Position numbers and translations under genes: made by a program. The notes under the pieces were generated by a model. The model was not told where the DNA came from. It made no database searches and saw only the letters and a program-made list of their open reading frames with translations. Source: Vandiemenella viatica (Eukaryota > Arthropoda > Insecta > Orthoptera > Morabidae). From it: a stretch of 64,000 nucleotides of DNA. The DNA is taken from positions 222,559,473 through 222,623,472 of the forward strand of contig JARYHS010011408.1 in the NCBI GenBank assembly GCA_031002005.1, given 5' to 3'. Shown here piece after piece: positions 1 through 11,443 of this stretch (positions within the stretch are counted from its first letter, which is position 1; every line of letters begins with the position of its first letter).

Positions 1-490
1 ATCTTTAAGTTTTCATATTATCTGTTACAAATGCAGATGTTTGTGCTTTTGGAATTCTATGCAAAAGAATCTTCCATAAAATTTGACTATCTTCACCCTT
101 CTTTTTTACAATTTTTTCACAACATTCGTCAAATTGCATTCAGACTATACCAGAGAATAACCAATCGTAAAGACTGAGAACTTCTCATATTGAGTTTGTA
201 GGTTTGTAAGATATACAAACACACCACATAGTTCGGAATCCACATTAAAATGTAGGACACTTTTATGAGGTAGGATTACCAAGTTAGAATTGTATCGACG
301 GAGATGGACTACACATCAAATTTAAATGCTGTCATTCAGTCTCCTGTTCAATTATTCTACAATAACATTTTTACTAAGTGGATACTGTAAAATCATAATC
401 TAATAAACTGCATTTCTGTAACCAAACACGATTAGCAGGAGTTTATAACAGTTAGGTCTCTCCAAACAAAATTTCAATATATATATATAT
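1..490. other. AT-rich Atg2 intron sequence, nothing recognised
   Basis: I see no coding frame, tRNA-like box or terminal repeat. The stretch ends in an (AT)n tract at about 478-499 that borders the first palindrome. It would lie in the Atg2 intron downstream of the exon at 2424-2706. Confidence 0.5.
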
Positions 491-499
491 ATATATATA

Positions 500-895
500 G
501 GAATCAAATTAGGATAGGGAAATGAGCCACCACTTACCTTTAGATGATGGATGTGGGGCGCGAACACACAGAAAAGACACAAACACAAATAATAAAGTAA
601 TTTTCGGGAAAAAACCCTTCTTCAACAAGAGAACATTATGAGAGGTGGGTGCACCCGGAGACTGCCTCACGGAAAGACCGCCGGTCGAAAAAATGGCGGG
701 GGTAAATTCAAACATCGGAAAAGTAGAGGGGCAGTGAATCAGAGCTCATACCCGAGCAAAAATTAATATCCAAACTAATATCTGGTTGGTAGGAAGATCA
801 AAATATAATATATATTGAAAAAATTAAAATATTATACAAATAAAAAATATATATATAATAATAATAATTATGAATTAAACATCACCTCAGGTTAG

Positions 896-930
<35 letters not shown>

Positions 931-1282
931 TTTTTTATTTGTATAATATTTTAATTTTTTCAATATATATTATATTTTGATCTTCCTACCAACCAGATAT
1001 TAGTTTGGATATTAATTTTTGCTCGGGTATGAGCTCTGATTCACTGCCCCTCTACTTTTCCGATGTTTGAATTTACCCCCCCCCCCCCCATTTTGTCGAC
1101 CGGCGGTCTTTCCGTGAGGCAGTCTCCGGGTGCACCCACCTCTCATAATGTTCTCTTGTTGAAGAAGGGTTTTTTCCCGAAAATTACTTTATTATTTGTG
1201 TTTGTGTCTTTTCTGTGTGTTCGCGCCCCACATCCATCATCTAAAGGTAAGTGGTGGCTCATTCCCTAGCCTAATTTGATTC
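500..1282. repeat. Large near-perfect palindrome (fold-back element)
   Basis: The left arm (about 500-870) and the right arm (about 898-1282) are reverse complements over ~370 bp, around a ~27-base centre (about 871-897). The arms start with GGAATCAAATTAGGATAGGGAAA and run inward through a GC-richer block to (AAT)n next to the centre. The same 60-odd-residue frame can be read outward-in on both arms, with a few differences around a poly-C run in the right arm. That shows how alike the arms are and is not evidence of coding. (AT)n microsatellites flank both ends. Related single-arm copies lie at 1735-1985 and 52330-52510. Confidence 0.9.
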
Positions 1283-1342
1283 CTTTCCGCTACTTAGCGT
1301 CTTTTTTTCATTGTTATTATATATATATATATATATATATAA

Positions 1343-1647
1343 ATAAGATAGGATAGGGAAAATAAACAGTTACCCGTCACTTACCACAGATGAAGGCAGG
1401 AGGGCGAGACACGTAAAAACACAAAAACAAAAGAATAACACAATATTTCGACTTTTTAGTCTTCCTCATGTAGGAGGCGAGACATATGGCAGGGGGAAAG
1501 TTGTGGTCTCGCCTCCTACATGAGGAAGACTAAAAAGTCGAAATATTGTGTAATTCTTTTGTTTTTGTGTTTTTACGTGTCTCGCCCTCCTGCCTTCATC
1601 TGTGGTAAGTGACGGGTAACTGTTTATTTTCCCTATCCTATCTTATT
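1343..1647. repeat. Second palindrome with a 22-base loop
   Basis: Arms at about 1343-1483 and 1506-1647 are reverse complements, with only isolated mismatches seen (for example AATAACACAAT against AATTACACAAT). The loop is 1484-1505. The outer ends carry AGATAGGATAGGGAAAATAA, the same core as the first palindrome, but the inner sequence differs (ACAATATTTCGACTTTTTAG, CACTTACCACAGATGAAGGC). (AT)n tracts lie on both sides, at about 1318-1340 and 1687-1711. It is a relative of the first element rather than a copy of it. Confidence 0.9.
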
Positions 1648-1734
1648 TTCAGTGCCTCGCGGCAGTTTCTTTGTTTCCTTTATCCAATATATATATATAT
1701 ATATATATATAGATAACAATGAAATCAAGACGCT

Positions 1735-1985
1735 ACGTAGCGAAAAGGAATCAAATTAGGATAGGGAAATGGGCCACCACTTACCTTTAGATGTGGGGCA
1801 CAAACACACAGAAAATACAAACATAAATTATAAAGTAATTTTCAGGATAAACCCTTCATCAATGGGAGAACATTATGAAAGGTGGGCGCAGCTGGAGGCT
1901 GCCTCACAGAGAGACCGCTGGTCAGGAAAATGGTGGGGGTAAATTCAAACACCGGAAAAGTAGAGCTAATACCCGAACATAGATA
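1735..1985 (+). repeat. Single-arm copy of the first palindrome family
   Basis: It resembles the left arm at 500-740: AAGGAATCAAATTAGGATAG, then GGGAAATGGGCCACCACTTA and the downstream block with the GAACATTATGA segment. It is clearly more diverged than the two arms of the palindrome are from each other. It also preserves the outer stretch GAAATCAAGACGCTACGTAG, as at 52350. No opposing arm is present. Confidence 0.75.
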
Positions 1986-2423
1986 AATATCCTTATATGT
2001 GTGTGTGTGTTCAGAGCACAAGAAGAATTTATGTATACAATGATTATTATTAAAAAGTGGAGTCCTACCTACCAGAGTTCACTAGACTAACATCAATCAA
2101 CTAGAAAACACAATAATAGATATTTATTTATAAGCAAAGAAATTCTTTTAAAATCAATTGAAATTTCAGAAAATTGTGAAGGTACTCAGAAAAGTTCTCA
2201 AAATCAGCCACAATATATATCTTCCTACTATGAACAGATTTGTAAAATGTTACAAGAAACCTTTCTTTCTATCTCTCTCTCTTTCTTTTAAGAAAAAAGG
2301 AATGAAACTGGCCAAACTTGTGTCAAATTCCAGAGTTTTTAAGATTATACAATAAGCAGGGTGCCCCAAAGTCAAATGCGTAGTACAATAACCAATAATG
2401 AAGCTACAATTAGTGAACATTAC

Positions 2424-2706
2424 CTAATATGATTCAACTGACAAGCTTTGAGGAAAACTTCACGTGCCTCCTTGAAGTCCTTGCGGCCATATCCAGAGAT
2501 TGCAAACAGACCAAGTTCAGTGAAAAATGTGTCGGCAATGGTTTTCATCTGTTGAACTGAAGATCGTGCTAACACGCTGCAATCACTGTCTACACATACG
2601 GTCAATATGTCTTCATGTAGCAGGACTAATGCCAGGCTGCTCATGCGTATGTGGAAATGACTTACTTCTGCTGAAGGATCTGACTCAAGAGTTGACATTC
2701 CTGAAC
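2424..2706 (-). CDS. Atg2: Atg2 exon (last in window)
   Basis: This 283-bp exon has an AG acceptor (2708-2707) and a GT donor (2423-2422, reading AG|GTAATG). It begins with two bases of a split codon and ends with two. The translation holds SSLALVLLHEDILTVCV, SSVQQMKTIADTFF and ends ACQLNHIR. The LLHED and SSVQQM strings and the closing CQLNH are typical of the ATG2 region after the acidic linker, which is part of the lipid-binding rod. Its start phase does not fit the donor chosen at 14328, so an intervening small exon of length 2 modulo 3 is expected. Downstream exons lie left of the window. Confidence 0.92.
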
Positions 2707-2726
2707 CTGTGAAGTTTAACAGCAAA

Positions 2727-3365
2727 ACATAAATGCTACAAATGAAGAAAAGGTTGTATGTTATAGGCTACCCTTCATTTTTGGTGTAATTAATATACAT
2801 TTAGTAGCTGAAAATGCTATTTAGAACAAAAAAATTCTGAAAAATTTGATATTTCTATTATTTCCTAATTAGTACACATAATTTATTATGCATTTAACCG
2901 TGGTATTCATTATTCATACTATGGATTAACACATTATCTTGAGCCTGATGGAATACAAGTCCACCACAAACTCATGCGTTCAAATTTATAAACATCTGCA
3001 ATTTTGTTAGTTCATTACCTTGAGAATTTCCACTTGCAAAAGTCACTCTTCATTAATGAAAATACTAATGAACTAGTCCATGCGGTCTAGGTATAGAAGT
3101 CCTTTTAAAATAATTTTTGAGTGGTCTTGTGACTTGACACTGTGGCATATCTGACGATTCGATATTAATACCAACCAACAGTCTTACAGCACAGCCAATG
3201 TTTTAGAGAACAGCACCTGTATTAGAGGTTCCATTATACCGGGTAACCTCTTCCACAAACTGCCTGTGGAAGTACAGTCATGTCTCAGCTCAAAACATGT
3301 ATTAGAAATCTTCTGCTATTTGCTGATCATCTTTGTATAACCTTTTGCCAATCCATACGTGACAA
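2727..3365. other. Intron sequence, nothing recognised
   Basis: AT-rich sequence with no supported frame or repeat boundary. Confidence 0.5.
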
Positions 3366-3369
3366 GTAT

Positions 3370-3572
3370 CACTGAGTGTAGTGGGTGAGTAGTAACACTC
3401 TGAACTCACATTCGGGAGGATACAGTTCGAATCCTCATCCGGCCATCCAAATTTGGGTTTTACATGGTTTTTCTGAATCACTCCTGGCAAATGCTGGAAT
3501 GGTTCCTCCAAAAAGGTAATTGCAGAAGTCCTTCCCATTCCTTCCCTCCCCCTCCCTTCCACCCCACAAAAA
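3370..3572 (+). mobile_element. Diverged tRNA-derived SINE
   Basis: It has a tRNA-like head with a B box (GTTCGAATCCTCATCC, about 3427-3442), followed by the family body: ATTTGGGTTTTACATGG, ATCACTCCTGGCAAATGCTG and CCTTCCCATTCC. The order matches the SINEs at 9210 and 62391, with many substitutions. It ends near CCCCACAAAAAA. It is an old copy, and no clear target duplication was found. Confidence 0.8.
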
Positions 3573-4324
3573 ATATTGGAGGTTAGAGATTGTCAAACAT
3601 TAGAATAAGCTACTTGATCATCTCTAAGTTATTCACGACTTTGAAGTGAATTCATTGCAGTCAATGTGCTGGGCTTGTAAACCATTTGAATACAAAGTTG
3701 AAAATAAGTGCTAAGAAATTTTCCAAAATCTTGCAATTCCTGGTGCACCTCTATCATCATCCCTTATGAAATTTAGAAACAGCTGGTTGGCATCACAAAA
3801 GTTTTTATTTATGATTTCTAATATGGATCGATGATGAACTGAGTATAAAATTCATTGAAAGATTCTCCGCTTAATTTAACAGTATAAGGATTTAGCTTGG
3901 AAAACCAACAATGGAAGAAATTATGTGACCAAATAAATTTAATACGGTATTTAAGACTTAGTGACACAATTTTGACATCAATTCTGTTTTCATTGATGCT
4001 TAATGCAGAATATGAACCCCTGAATTATGCAAACTGAAGTCAACTAATGCCTTATTCATTACAGAAGAAATAATTTACTAGAGTTTTCAGAAATCTGTAG
4101 TCCGTAAATTCCATTATATATAACAATCAATAATGATCATAAAAATTTCTTCTGTATATCAATTTCTTTTCTCAAGAAAATATGATTTGAGTCTGACAAA
4201 TACTTCATCGAAAGGTATGGAGCATGTAGGAAATATATTTTTCTAAAATATATTGGTGCAAATAGTGAGAATGTGTATAAAACAACAAGCTTGATTTCAT
4301 GCATAAAGGAGTGGAAAATTTTCA

Positions 4325-4565
4325 TTCGTTGATAAGGGTGTAAGGGACTGGAACAAATTACGAAGTGAAGTGATGAATAATTTACCCAAAACTCTTAAGG
4401 AATTAAAAATTAAAATTTGTAAATTGAAAAGTAAATGGGGGAGGAATTTAACAATCTAATTATAAAAGAAAATTATAAAGAATAAAATAAAAAGGGGTAA
4501 TTAGATTACTACGAGAATTGCCACCAGAGCATTAGCCACATTAATAATAATAATAACAACTTGTC
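4325..4565 (+). mobile_element. 3' end of a CR1/Jockey-like LINE
   Basis: Broken translation of 4335-4455 resembles the last residues of the LINE at 17757-18245 and 5673-6220: a VRDWNKLRSEVMNNLPKT-like string, then LKELKIKICKLKSKW. It ends in a CAGAGCATTAGCC-like tail and (AAT)n at about 4543-4556. Such short 3' ends are normal for 5'-truncated LINE copies. No target duplication was identified. Confidence 0.65.
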
Positions 4566-5595
4566 AACATCGTCCTAGAAAAACTGTTGACATTTAGTGC
4601 AGTTCAATTTAATCAGATTTTTCAACTTATCAAGATGTTTGATTATCAATATGTTCTGTCACAAATACCCTCTTTTTGTTACTTGTCCCAATTATTCCAA
4701 CCCTCAAAGTTTATAATTTGATACTAGACATTTTATTCTTGTTAATTGGAATCTTTCTTGCAGTTGACTACAGCATATTGAGTTTGTAAAATAGCCTTCT
4801 TTAAAACGAAAGAAAATTCGATCCGTATTGGTTTATGTACAAAAGCTAAATAAGACAGATAAAAGTACTACAACTTACAGGGGTAAATACATGCATATTT
4901 TAACATATAAAACACTCAGAAAGATCAGTTTGAAAAGTTATTTAGAAGAGTCTGTAAACAACAGCTGACCGTGTAACATGATTACCAATGCAAACAGTAA
5001 GATTTGGATTACTGAAAGAAATTATGTTTATTCAGTGAAATAAAAAAAAAATATTTAGCACATACTGTACAAAAGACTAAAGTAACAGAAAATGCCTAGT
5101 TTCGGCATAAAAGACTGGGAACTACGAAAGATTTTAATAGTCAAAGAAATTTTAGGCCTACAATTGGAACAATAAAATCATAAATAATGGATTAATAAAA
5201 GGATTTGATAGCAAAATTTTAATATATAAATAAAGGAAACTGTATAACAAACAAATGTAATATTAGTTTAAAGCATTTCAAATCTTTTAACAGAGAAAAG
5301 AGGAATCAAATAGCCAGTTTTAATGTTGAACAATACTGATTTTGGAAGTGTCAGTTTTTTAATAGAAAGATTTAACAAAGGGCTTCTATACTCAAAGAAA
5401 GGTTTTTTTTAATAATAAAAATAGTATATGTTTCAATTGTTAATAAAAAGAAAATACTTGTTTCAAAGGTATGTTTAGTGGACATGTGATGGTGTACTGG
5501 CATAAACTAGAATTAAAAAAGAATTTTTATATTGTAACATTTTTAGGAGAGAAATGAAAGTGCAAAAAAGTAAATTCACCATTTTGCGACTAAAC
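4566..5595. other. Intron sequence, nothing recognised
   Basis: Very AT-rich, with no convincing frame, tRNA-like box or terminal repeat. Confidence 0.5.
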
Positions 5596-5599
5596 CATA

Positions 5600-6220
5600 G
5601 CTTATTCCTTCACTTGTTGGTGAGAGTGATGTGGGGATGTATAAGAGAAAGAAAGGAATTGGGTTTCAAAAACTATGGTCAGACCATTGTTTGAACATTG
5701 TGATGTAGTAAGGGACCCACATTTTGGGTATCAAATTCAGGAATTGGAGGAGAACCATAGAACACAATCAGTAACCGATATGACAAAAGAACGGGAACAG
5801 CATTCACTGGAAGACAGTGAAGGGAGTAATGGGAGTGTACAAGGTGTATATTGGCGATGAGGCATAGAAAGAGATGGATGTAAGAATTAAAAGTAATGCA
5901 TGGAAGGGAAAAAAAGATGACTATCACCACAAGCTGGCACTCGATTTGAGGCAGAAGGGTGTGGGAAGAGTTTCTTTCATAGGTAAGTGGTCAGGGATTG
6001 GGATAAGTTACGAGTGAATCGGTGAATAATTTTCCAAAAACGTCCAATAAATTTAAAGTTGAAATTTGTAGAGGACAAAAGTAGGTGGGTACAGGAAAGG
6101 GAGGAAATGGGTATGTACAGAAATTGCCAGGACAAAAGTAGGTGGTACAGGAAAGGGAGGAAATGGGTATGTACAGAAATTGCCATCAGAGCATGTGCTC
6201 CATCGCAATTAAATTAAATG
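5600..6220 (+). pseudogene. CR1/Jockey-like LINE reverse-transcriptase C-terminal remnant
   Basis: From about 5673 the translation reads MVRPLFEHCDVVRDPHFGYQ and continues QIQELE. This is the LVRPILEYxxxVWDPH signature found after the catalytic core of CR1/Jockey-group LINEs. Several frameshifts and stops follow. The 3' end (ATTGCCATCAGAGCATGTGC) matches the other copies at 4540 and 17790. A ~56-bp block near the end is duplicated in tandem. The copy is 5'-truncated and dead. Confidence 0.75.
6072..6184 (+). repeat. Two-copy tandem duplication, ~56-bp unit
   Basis: The segment beginning AGGACAAAAGTAGGTGG and ending CAGAAATTGCC occurs at 6072-6128 and again at 6129-6184 with a one-base difference. 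It sits inside the LINE 3' end. Confidence 0.9.
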
Positions 6221-6229
6221 TCAGAAAAT

Positions 6230-7030
6230 TGTGACAGCCAAAAATGTTTAAAATATGAAAATCTATGACATCCTAAAATCTGGTGTAGATCAGTAAAAAA
6301 TTTAAGGATCAGAAAAAGAATTCGCCTACGCTCCTAGCTGCAATTGTGACATGGGATCGAGCCTTCTAGAACATTTGGATGAAGTGTTAGAGCATTTCTA
6401 TGGAAACAGAGGGCACAACACAAAAAAGAGTAAGAAGGAGTTTGGGGGCAGCTTCTACATACAGTGTTATTTCAGACTTGAGCTTGTGCGTGTCACTTCG
6501 CATAGTGTTGTAATGGCTGAAATGCTGTTTGACACTAGGCAGCAAAGGAGACCATACTTAGTTTCAAAATTACTTTGTTTTGAAATAACTACAGTAAACA
6601 CAATAATAACTTCAAGATATTTGTCAAGGGTTGCATTAACTATTTTACTTTTCACGATTTATCAAATTTAAACTCAGGGGTTACTTATGAAAATGTTATG
6701 AGTGAATGAAAGCTGTTGAATGTGTGAGTGTCAGAGAAGGTAACTTGCATCTTCCATGAAGGATCGAAGCTGATTTTGTGTCAAGTTTTAAACTATGTAG
6801 GAAATGATGTCACCAACAGTGTTTGTTTAGTTTGCAATAAATGCAGCAAAATGTGATATTGTCTTGCAAACCTTATTTGAAAGCTACCATTCATAACTGT
6901 TTCCCCTTACAGTCACAAACTTTTATAGTAAAGTGTGTTAGGGAGTTGGCGACCACTTGTATTTTGGAAGAACCCAGTTAAAAATAGACTTATTTTATTC
7001 AGAAGAATTGTGTTCTGCACAGGCACTGTC
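6230..7030. other. Intron sequence, no gene recognised
   Basis: An open frame of 106 codons starts at 6351, but its composition and content resemble no family I know, and there are no splice or neighbour signals. I treat it as chance. No repeat boundary was seen. Confidence 0.4.
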
Positions 7031-7034
7031 AGTA

Positions 7035-7454
7035 CAGTAGAACTCCAATGATCAATTGGGACCGGACCCCATTCGGATAAATGGATTTTTTCGAAAAAGG
7101 GTCATTCTTAATTAATTACTGTATGTACATATGTTGAAAATGGGAGAAAAAAAAACTATTTTTAAATAAAAAGGGCTTTTAATTATTTAAATGAAAAAGC
7201 AGCACTTCCACATGTTAAGAGTACTTACAAGTGCTGTACATTAGTACAGTCTGTACTGTAAGTACCATACTGTAAATTGAAGTCGTTGACTGCTGAACAT
7301 CTCAGTCAAAGTAAGCTGTTTAAATTCCTAGATCCGCCACTGGGAAGGACAATAGTGCGTAGGCAAAATGATTATTTTGTGAATCGCAGTACGTTTCTGT
7401 CTTAATTAAAAAGTGATTCAGATAGTCAAGAGTTCAGATAATTGGAGTTCTACT
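7035..7454. mobile_element. pogo/Tigger-like MITE
   Basis: The left end CAGTAGAACTCCAATGATCA (7035) and the right end (ATAATTGGAGTTCTACTA, to about 7455) are inverted, and TA is present at both edges. CAGTAGAACCTC-type ends are characteristic of the pogo/Tigger branch of Tc1/mariner. At about 420 bp with no open frame, it is a non-autonomous derivative. Confidence 0.75.
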
Positions 7455-7802
7455 ACAGTTCACATCTCTATAAACATTTAAAAAGCCCAACCACAAACAT
7501 CAATGTGACAAGATGTTATCGGTGATTACTAGTACATTCTTTGAATGTGATGTTAAAACTTTCACATTTATGGGTTTGATGTAAATAATATCTTTTCAAT
7601 TAGCTCTTATTTATAGGTAAGAATGTTTCTGCCATTTTACTATCCAACTAATATATATAAATGTTTATTTTCCACCTATCTCTATCATTCTAGTGACTGC
7701 TGTTTCATCCTGTTGACTACATTAGCAAATTATCACAGGAAATTATAAAAAGACTGTATATACTACAAAAAATCTACTTCTATCACTGAAAATATAAATA
7801 AC

Positions 7803-8000
7803 AAAGGATTGGGAAATGACTCATCACTCACCAAAGCTGAAGGGTGCGACGAGTAAAAATATATGTGATTAACAGAAACTTATACAATATTTTTGTTTAA
7901 CACCTTATTTATGTGATAGGGAATGAGCCATATGATTCAGGAAGTGTGCACATTCTGAAGTTTTATATTGCTTAAAAGCAATTTCCATTTTCCTCAATAG
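7803..8000 (+). repeat. Diverged copy of the AGGATAGGGAAA repeat family
   Basis: AAAGGATTGGGAAATGACTC is followed by CACTCACCAAAGCTGAAGG, ATACAATATTTTTGTTTAAC and CCTTATTTATGTGATAGGG. The element at 33897 has the same order (AGGATAGGGAAAATAACCC, AAAGTTGAAGGC, ACAATATTTCAG, CCTTATTCATGTATATGG). This is a single arm with no inverted partner seen. Confidence 0.6.
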
Positions 8001-8009
8001 CATTTCTAA

Positions 8010-9195
8010 CAATGAGGAAGATATACTGACATAAGTAGAAGTAAGCAGTCCAGTGACGAACCAAAACTTCCCCATGTGGAAGGTGAACTGTGTCAGCAAA
8101 CCAATCAATTATTGGCTTTAAAAATAATAAATAAGGATTAACAGCCAGACTGTAACAGTAACATGGCACATGTTTGTGATATGAAACTTTTTACTCTTGA
8201 TTCTACTTGCAAAGATTGTTTGTGTTTTCATTAAGCTACTCTCAAAAAATTATTAAACAATCACAAAATCTTACTCATTGTAATCTCTACATGTTACTTG
8301 GTAGGCAACCATGATTCATATCAAACAATAATCTTGGAGCACAAAAGAATGATAATTTCAAGCAATGTCTGATACCATATTATCTGGTGTCCAATACAAG
8401 TAAAAAAACAACATATAAATGGCATTGTGCCAAATGCTTTGCCAAGATTTTTTAGAAAATGACACCATGTTGTTATTTTATGGTTACCTTTTAATATATT
8501 GCCTTAACTCACAACTATAGCCAGTAGAAACAATTGGCCCAGGCAGGAAGAAAACTACCAGAAAATGCTTGTTGCTATTCTGATTATTTCACTTTATGGG
8601 ATAGCATTAATTCAGTGCTAATGGACGGTTTGAAGGTAATCCTTCCGGCAATGAGAGAAAGTGGTTTTAGAGTTCCATGAAACTTTTTCAACCAAGCCAG
8701 TGTAGGGGATTTAAAATACATAGACATAATATTCTGACATAAAATTTGAATCTTGATGACAGGTTCTCTTTATTTCAAATAATACCAAAAACCAGCAGTG
8801 AGGTCCTCCTCTTTATGCATGGGCCAATTCACATTCCTATTTGTTATTCCATTATAAGTACAGCAAAAAATACAATCAACAGCTTTGTAAAAAATATGAA
8901 AAAAAAACCCTCTATGATGTTTACTATTATTTTATGGAACCACTGAAAATATTATTAGAAAATTACTGGTAGTTAAAGTGTTATTATAAGAAAGATGGAA
9001 GTAAAGTATAAACAGTGATTTCCTTACTCATAATAATTATGGCTATATTACCTTTACGGGATTTTTTCCTCGTTTTCACTGTTAAATTTTGTTGAACTGA
9101 GGAACTCAGTGTTCCAGAAAAACCAGTAAACCTGTAGGCACAAATAAAATATTTTACTTACATGTTATGATGACAATTTAAGTATTTTCCACCTA
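8010..9195. other. Intron sequence, nothing recognised
   Basis: AT-rich, with only short chance frames and no repeat ends that I can place. Confidence 0.5.
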
Positions 9196-9209
9196 ATATG
9201 AAATTTTTC

Positions 9210-9453
9210 ACCGAGCGGGGCGGTGTAACGGTTAGCGTTCTCGCCTCGCATTCTGGAGGACGGCGGTTCGAATCCCCGTCCGGGCATCCAGATTTGGGTT
9301 TTCCATGGTTTCCCCAAATCACTCCAGGCAAATGCCGGGATGCTTCCTTCAAAAGGCCATGGCCGAATTCCTTCCCATTCCTTGCCCCCCATCCTTTCCC
9401 GTCTCTAAAGACCTCGATGTTAAAAAGAGACGTAAAGCAGTTAAAAAAAAAAA
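9210..9453 (+). mobile_element. tRNA-derived SINE with 12-bp target duplication
   Basis: The head CCGAGCGGGGCGGTGTAACG contains an A-box-like stretch, and GGTTCGAATCCCCGTCC (about 9265) is a B box. The body (ATTTGGGTTTTCCATGG, CAGGCAAATGCCGGGATG) ends in a short A run. A perfect 12-bp duplication, ATGAAATTTTTC, flanks it at 9198-9209 and 9454-9465, which is the mark of LINE-driven insertion. It was presumably transcribed by RNA polymerase III from the internal boxes (family knowledge). It is close in sequence to the copy at 62391. Confidence 0.93.
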
Positions 9454-9527
9454 TGAAATTTTTCGTTAAAAAATAATGTTTATATACTTTAAATAACAAT
9501 GAGCAGGAAAAAGCTTTAAGGCAATAA

Positions 9528-9649
9528 AATTAAGGAAGGATAGGGAAATATGACCCAACACTTACCTGTGTTTGTTTTTTGTTCGTCGTCCCAGCCGCCT
9601 TCATCTGTGGTAAGTGTTGGGTCATATTTCCCTATCCTTCCTTAATTTT
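9528..9649. repeat. Short palindrome of the AGGATAGGGAAA family
   Basis: The left arm (about 9528-9566: AAGGAAGGATAGGGAAATAT, then GACCCAACACTTACC) and the right arm (about 9609-9649) are reverse complements. The core between them, including GTTCGTCGTCCCAGCCGCCT, is only ~42 bases. It shares TTAAGGCAATAAAA-type outer sequence with the longer element at 32430-33030 and looks like an internally deleted relative. Confidence 0.88.
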
Positions 9650-9871
9650 ATGTTTATATACTTTATATTATATTAAAATTTTGAAGATAAAAACATTCTA
9701 ATGACATTCAAAATGTTTCCCCCTTGTAAATAATCATGTTTTGAGTACATAATAAAAGTGGGAAGGGAAAAAAATTCTATAAGGTGATATGGGTTGGAAC
9801 AAGTAAATTCTTGTCAGAGGAGCTGTAATGAAACAAAATAAGAACAATATACATATCTGAACGACCCGTCA

Positions 9872-10290
9872 GGGGGCATCCATAAATTATGTGATGTGTT
9901 TTTCCGGATTTTCGAACCCCCCCCCCCCCCCTCTGGTGAGACTTCGTGAGATCTGGTCCGACTCCCTCCTCTCTGGTGATATCTAGTCTGTGAGACCCCC
10001 CCTCCCCTCCTAGAAATCGTCCTCACAACTTTTTGAGACCTTTTTTTTAGGTTTCACCCTTCCAAAGCCGGTTACACCCCCACTTTTCGACGAACTACCC
10101 CCCCCCCCAATGTCGACTTTCATGTGTTTTGTAGACCTTATTTTTTAGCTCTACAGTCCAAGAAAAATTTCTAAAACCTCACGTGAGATTTCCGTTGACC
10201 CCCCCACCCCTCCCTTATGATGAGATTTGGTAAGGTTTCGCCAGTGCCCCCCTCCCCCTTTTTCAACTCAGGTAATTTATGGACGCCCCC
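9872..10290. mobile_element. GC-rich MITE with GGGGGCRTCCATAAATTA ends
   Basis: The left end GGGGGCATCCATAAATTATG and the right end (GTAATTTATGGACGCCCCC, to 10290) are inverted repeats. The interior is unusually C-rich, with several runs of 8-14 C, and has no frame. TTAA follows the right end, but I see none on the left, so the superfamily is left open. Confidence 0.75.
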
Positions 10291-10294
10291 TTAA

Positions 10295-11025
10295 TTATGT
10301 GTGACACTGATATATGATACCCACAGTAATCTAAAGCAGGAAACAGTCGTGATGCTACAGCATTAATTGAAACAATAACCATGACCTATTAATTATGTAG
10401 ATACTGGTAACAGGCACCCACTGTAACTTAAAATGGGAAACAGCTGTGATGCTACTATATGAATTCAAACCATAACCAATACCTTAATTTCTTGCATGAT
10501 ATGCAGTCTCATTCCAATTCATTCTAAAAACATTTATCAACATCAATATGTACCAACTTATGAACAATGACCCCGTACCATCCATCTCTCAAGAGGTCCA
10601 TGACTCCCCTGACATCCATGACATTTTTTAAAATCTTAACAACCCAATCCATTTGTCACTTAACATATTGAGGGTAGCTTATATATTAATCTCTCACTTG
10701 ATTAAGGGCTTATCCAAAATGTTGTTTACTTCTGATCACTTTAGTAAGTCAATTTGTATATACTTGTTCCTATTCATTTTAAAATATTTATACAATCTCA
10801 TACCTTCTGTATCCAAATTGTATCATCATAGTTTATGGTATTCTTGAAGGTTTTACAACTTAATCCATTATATTTTAACCTTACAAAAGCCTTTCACCAT
10901 GAACCTACTCCAAAAAATTCTTAAGACCAGTAACTCCATATATCCCATAGCTGTAAGTTATGGTGCCACAACAGAAAATACTTTTAATCTCAAAATTAAA
11001 TTTACCCAACACACCCCAGAACATC
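10295..11025. other. Intron sequence, nothing recognised
   Basis: There are two faint ~80-bp similar blocks near 10330 and 10400 (each with GAAACAG and TGTGATGCTAC). Otherwise nothing can be supported. Confidence 0.45.
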
Positions 11026-11029
11026 TTAC

Positions 11030-11431
11030 TATAGTACTGAGTTGGAGGAGGTGAAAGAAGAGCAACCATGTTTGTTTGGGGAAATTATTAGAGAACACAA
11101 TTAGTAAATTATATGATAAAGGAGCTGGGTTTGGAATCATTGGGAGATAGGAGGTGGATTAAGAACGTCGTGTATATGCACTACAGGGCATGCATTGGTG
11201 ATAAGATCTGGATAGATATTGAGAGAAGAATCAGGAGTAATATACTAGCAGTTAATTTCTGGCATAATGGAATGGGTAACATCTCATCTGTAGATAATGG
11301 AATCAGGTACAGTAGTAAATTACTCAAACAGGTACTGAACAACGTACTGGAAAAATTATAAAGTAAAAATTCACAAAACCAAAAAGTAGGAGTTTAGGGA
11401 AATTGCTACTGATGGTCTGTTGCAAATCGTA
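11030..11431 (+). pseudogene. LINE 3' remnant (CR1/Jockey-like)
   Basis: The frame at 11113-11361 begins MIKELGLESLGDRRW, matching the ELGWESLEERR stretch that follows the WDPH motif in CR1/Jockey-group LINEs. It then continues with the same RIRSN, VNFWHNGMGN and NNVLEKL-type tail as the copies at 17757 and 28520. The upstream 11040-11110 is frameshifted. It ends at the target duplication of the next SINE. Confidence 0.65.
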
Positions 11432-11443
11432 ACAATTACAACT

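Noticed and set aside
1063..1269. Identical-looking 68-codon frames at 509-715 and 1063-1269 as a duplicated gene
   Set aside because: They are the two arms of one palindrome read outward-in; the poly-C run alters the frame and no domain is present.
6351..6671. 106-codon open frame as a host exon
   Set aside because: No homology that I recognise, no splice context, and the opposite strand is open as well.
9210..9453. Functional tRNA genes in the SINE heads
   Set aside because: A and B boxes are present, but the heads run straight into the SINE body, with A-rich tails and target duplications.
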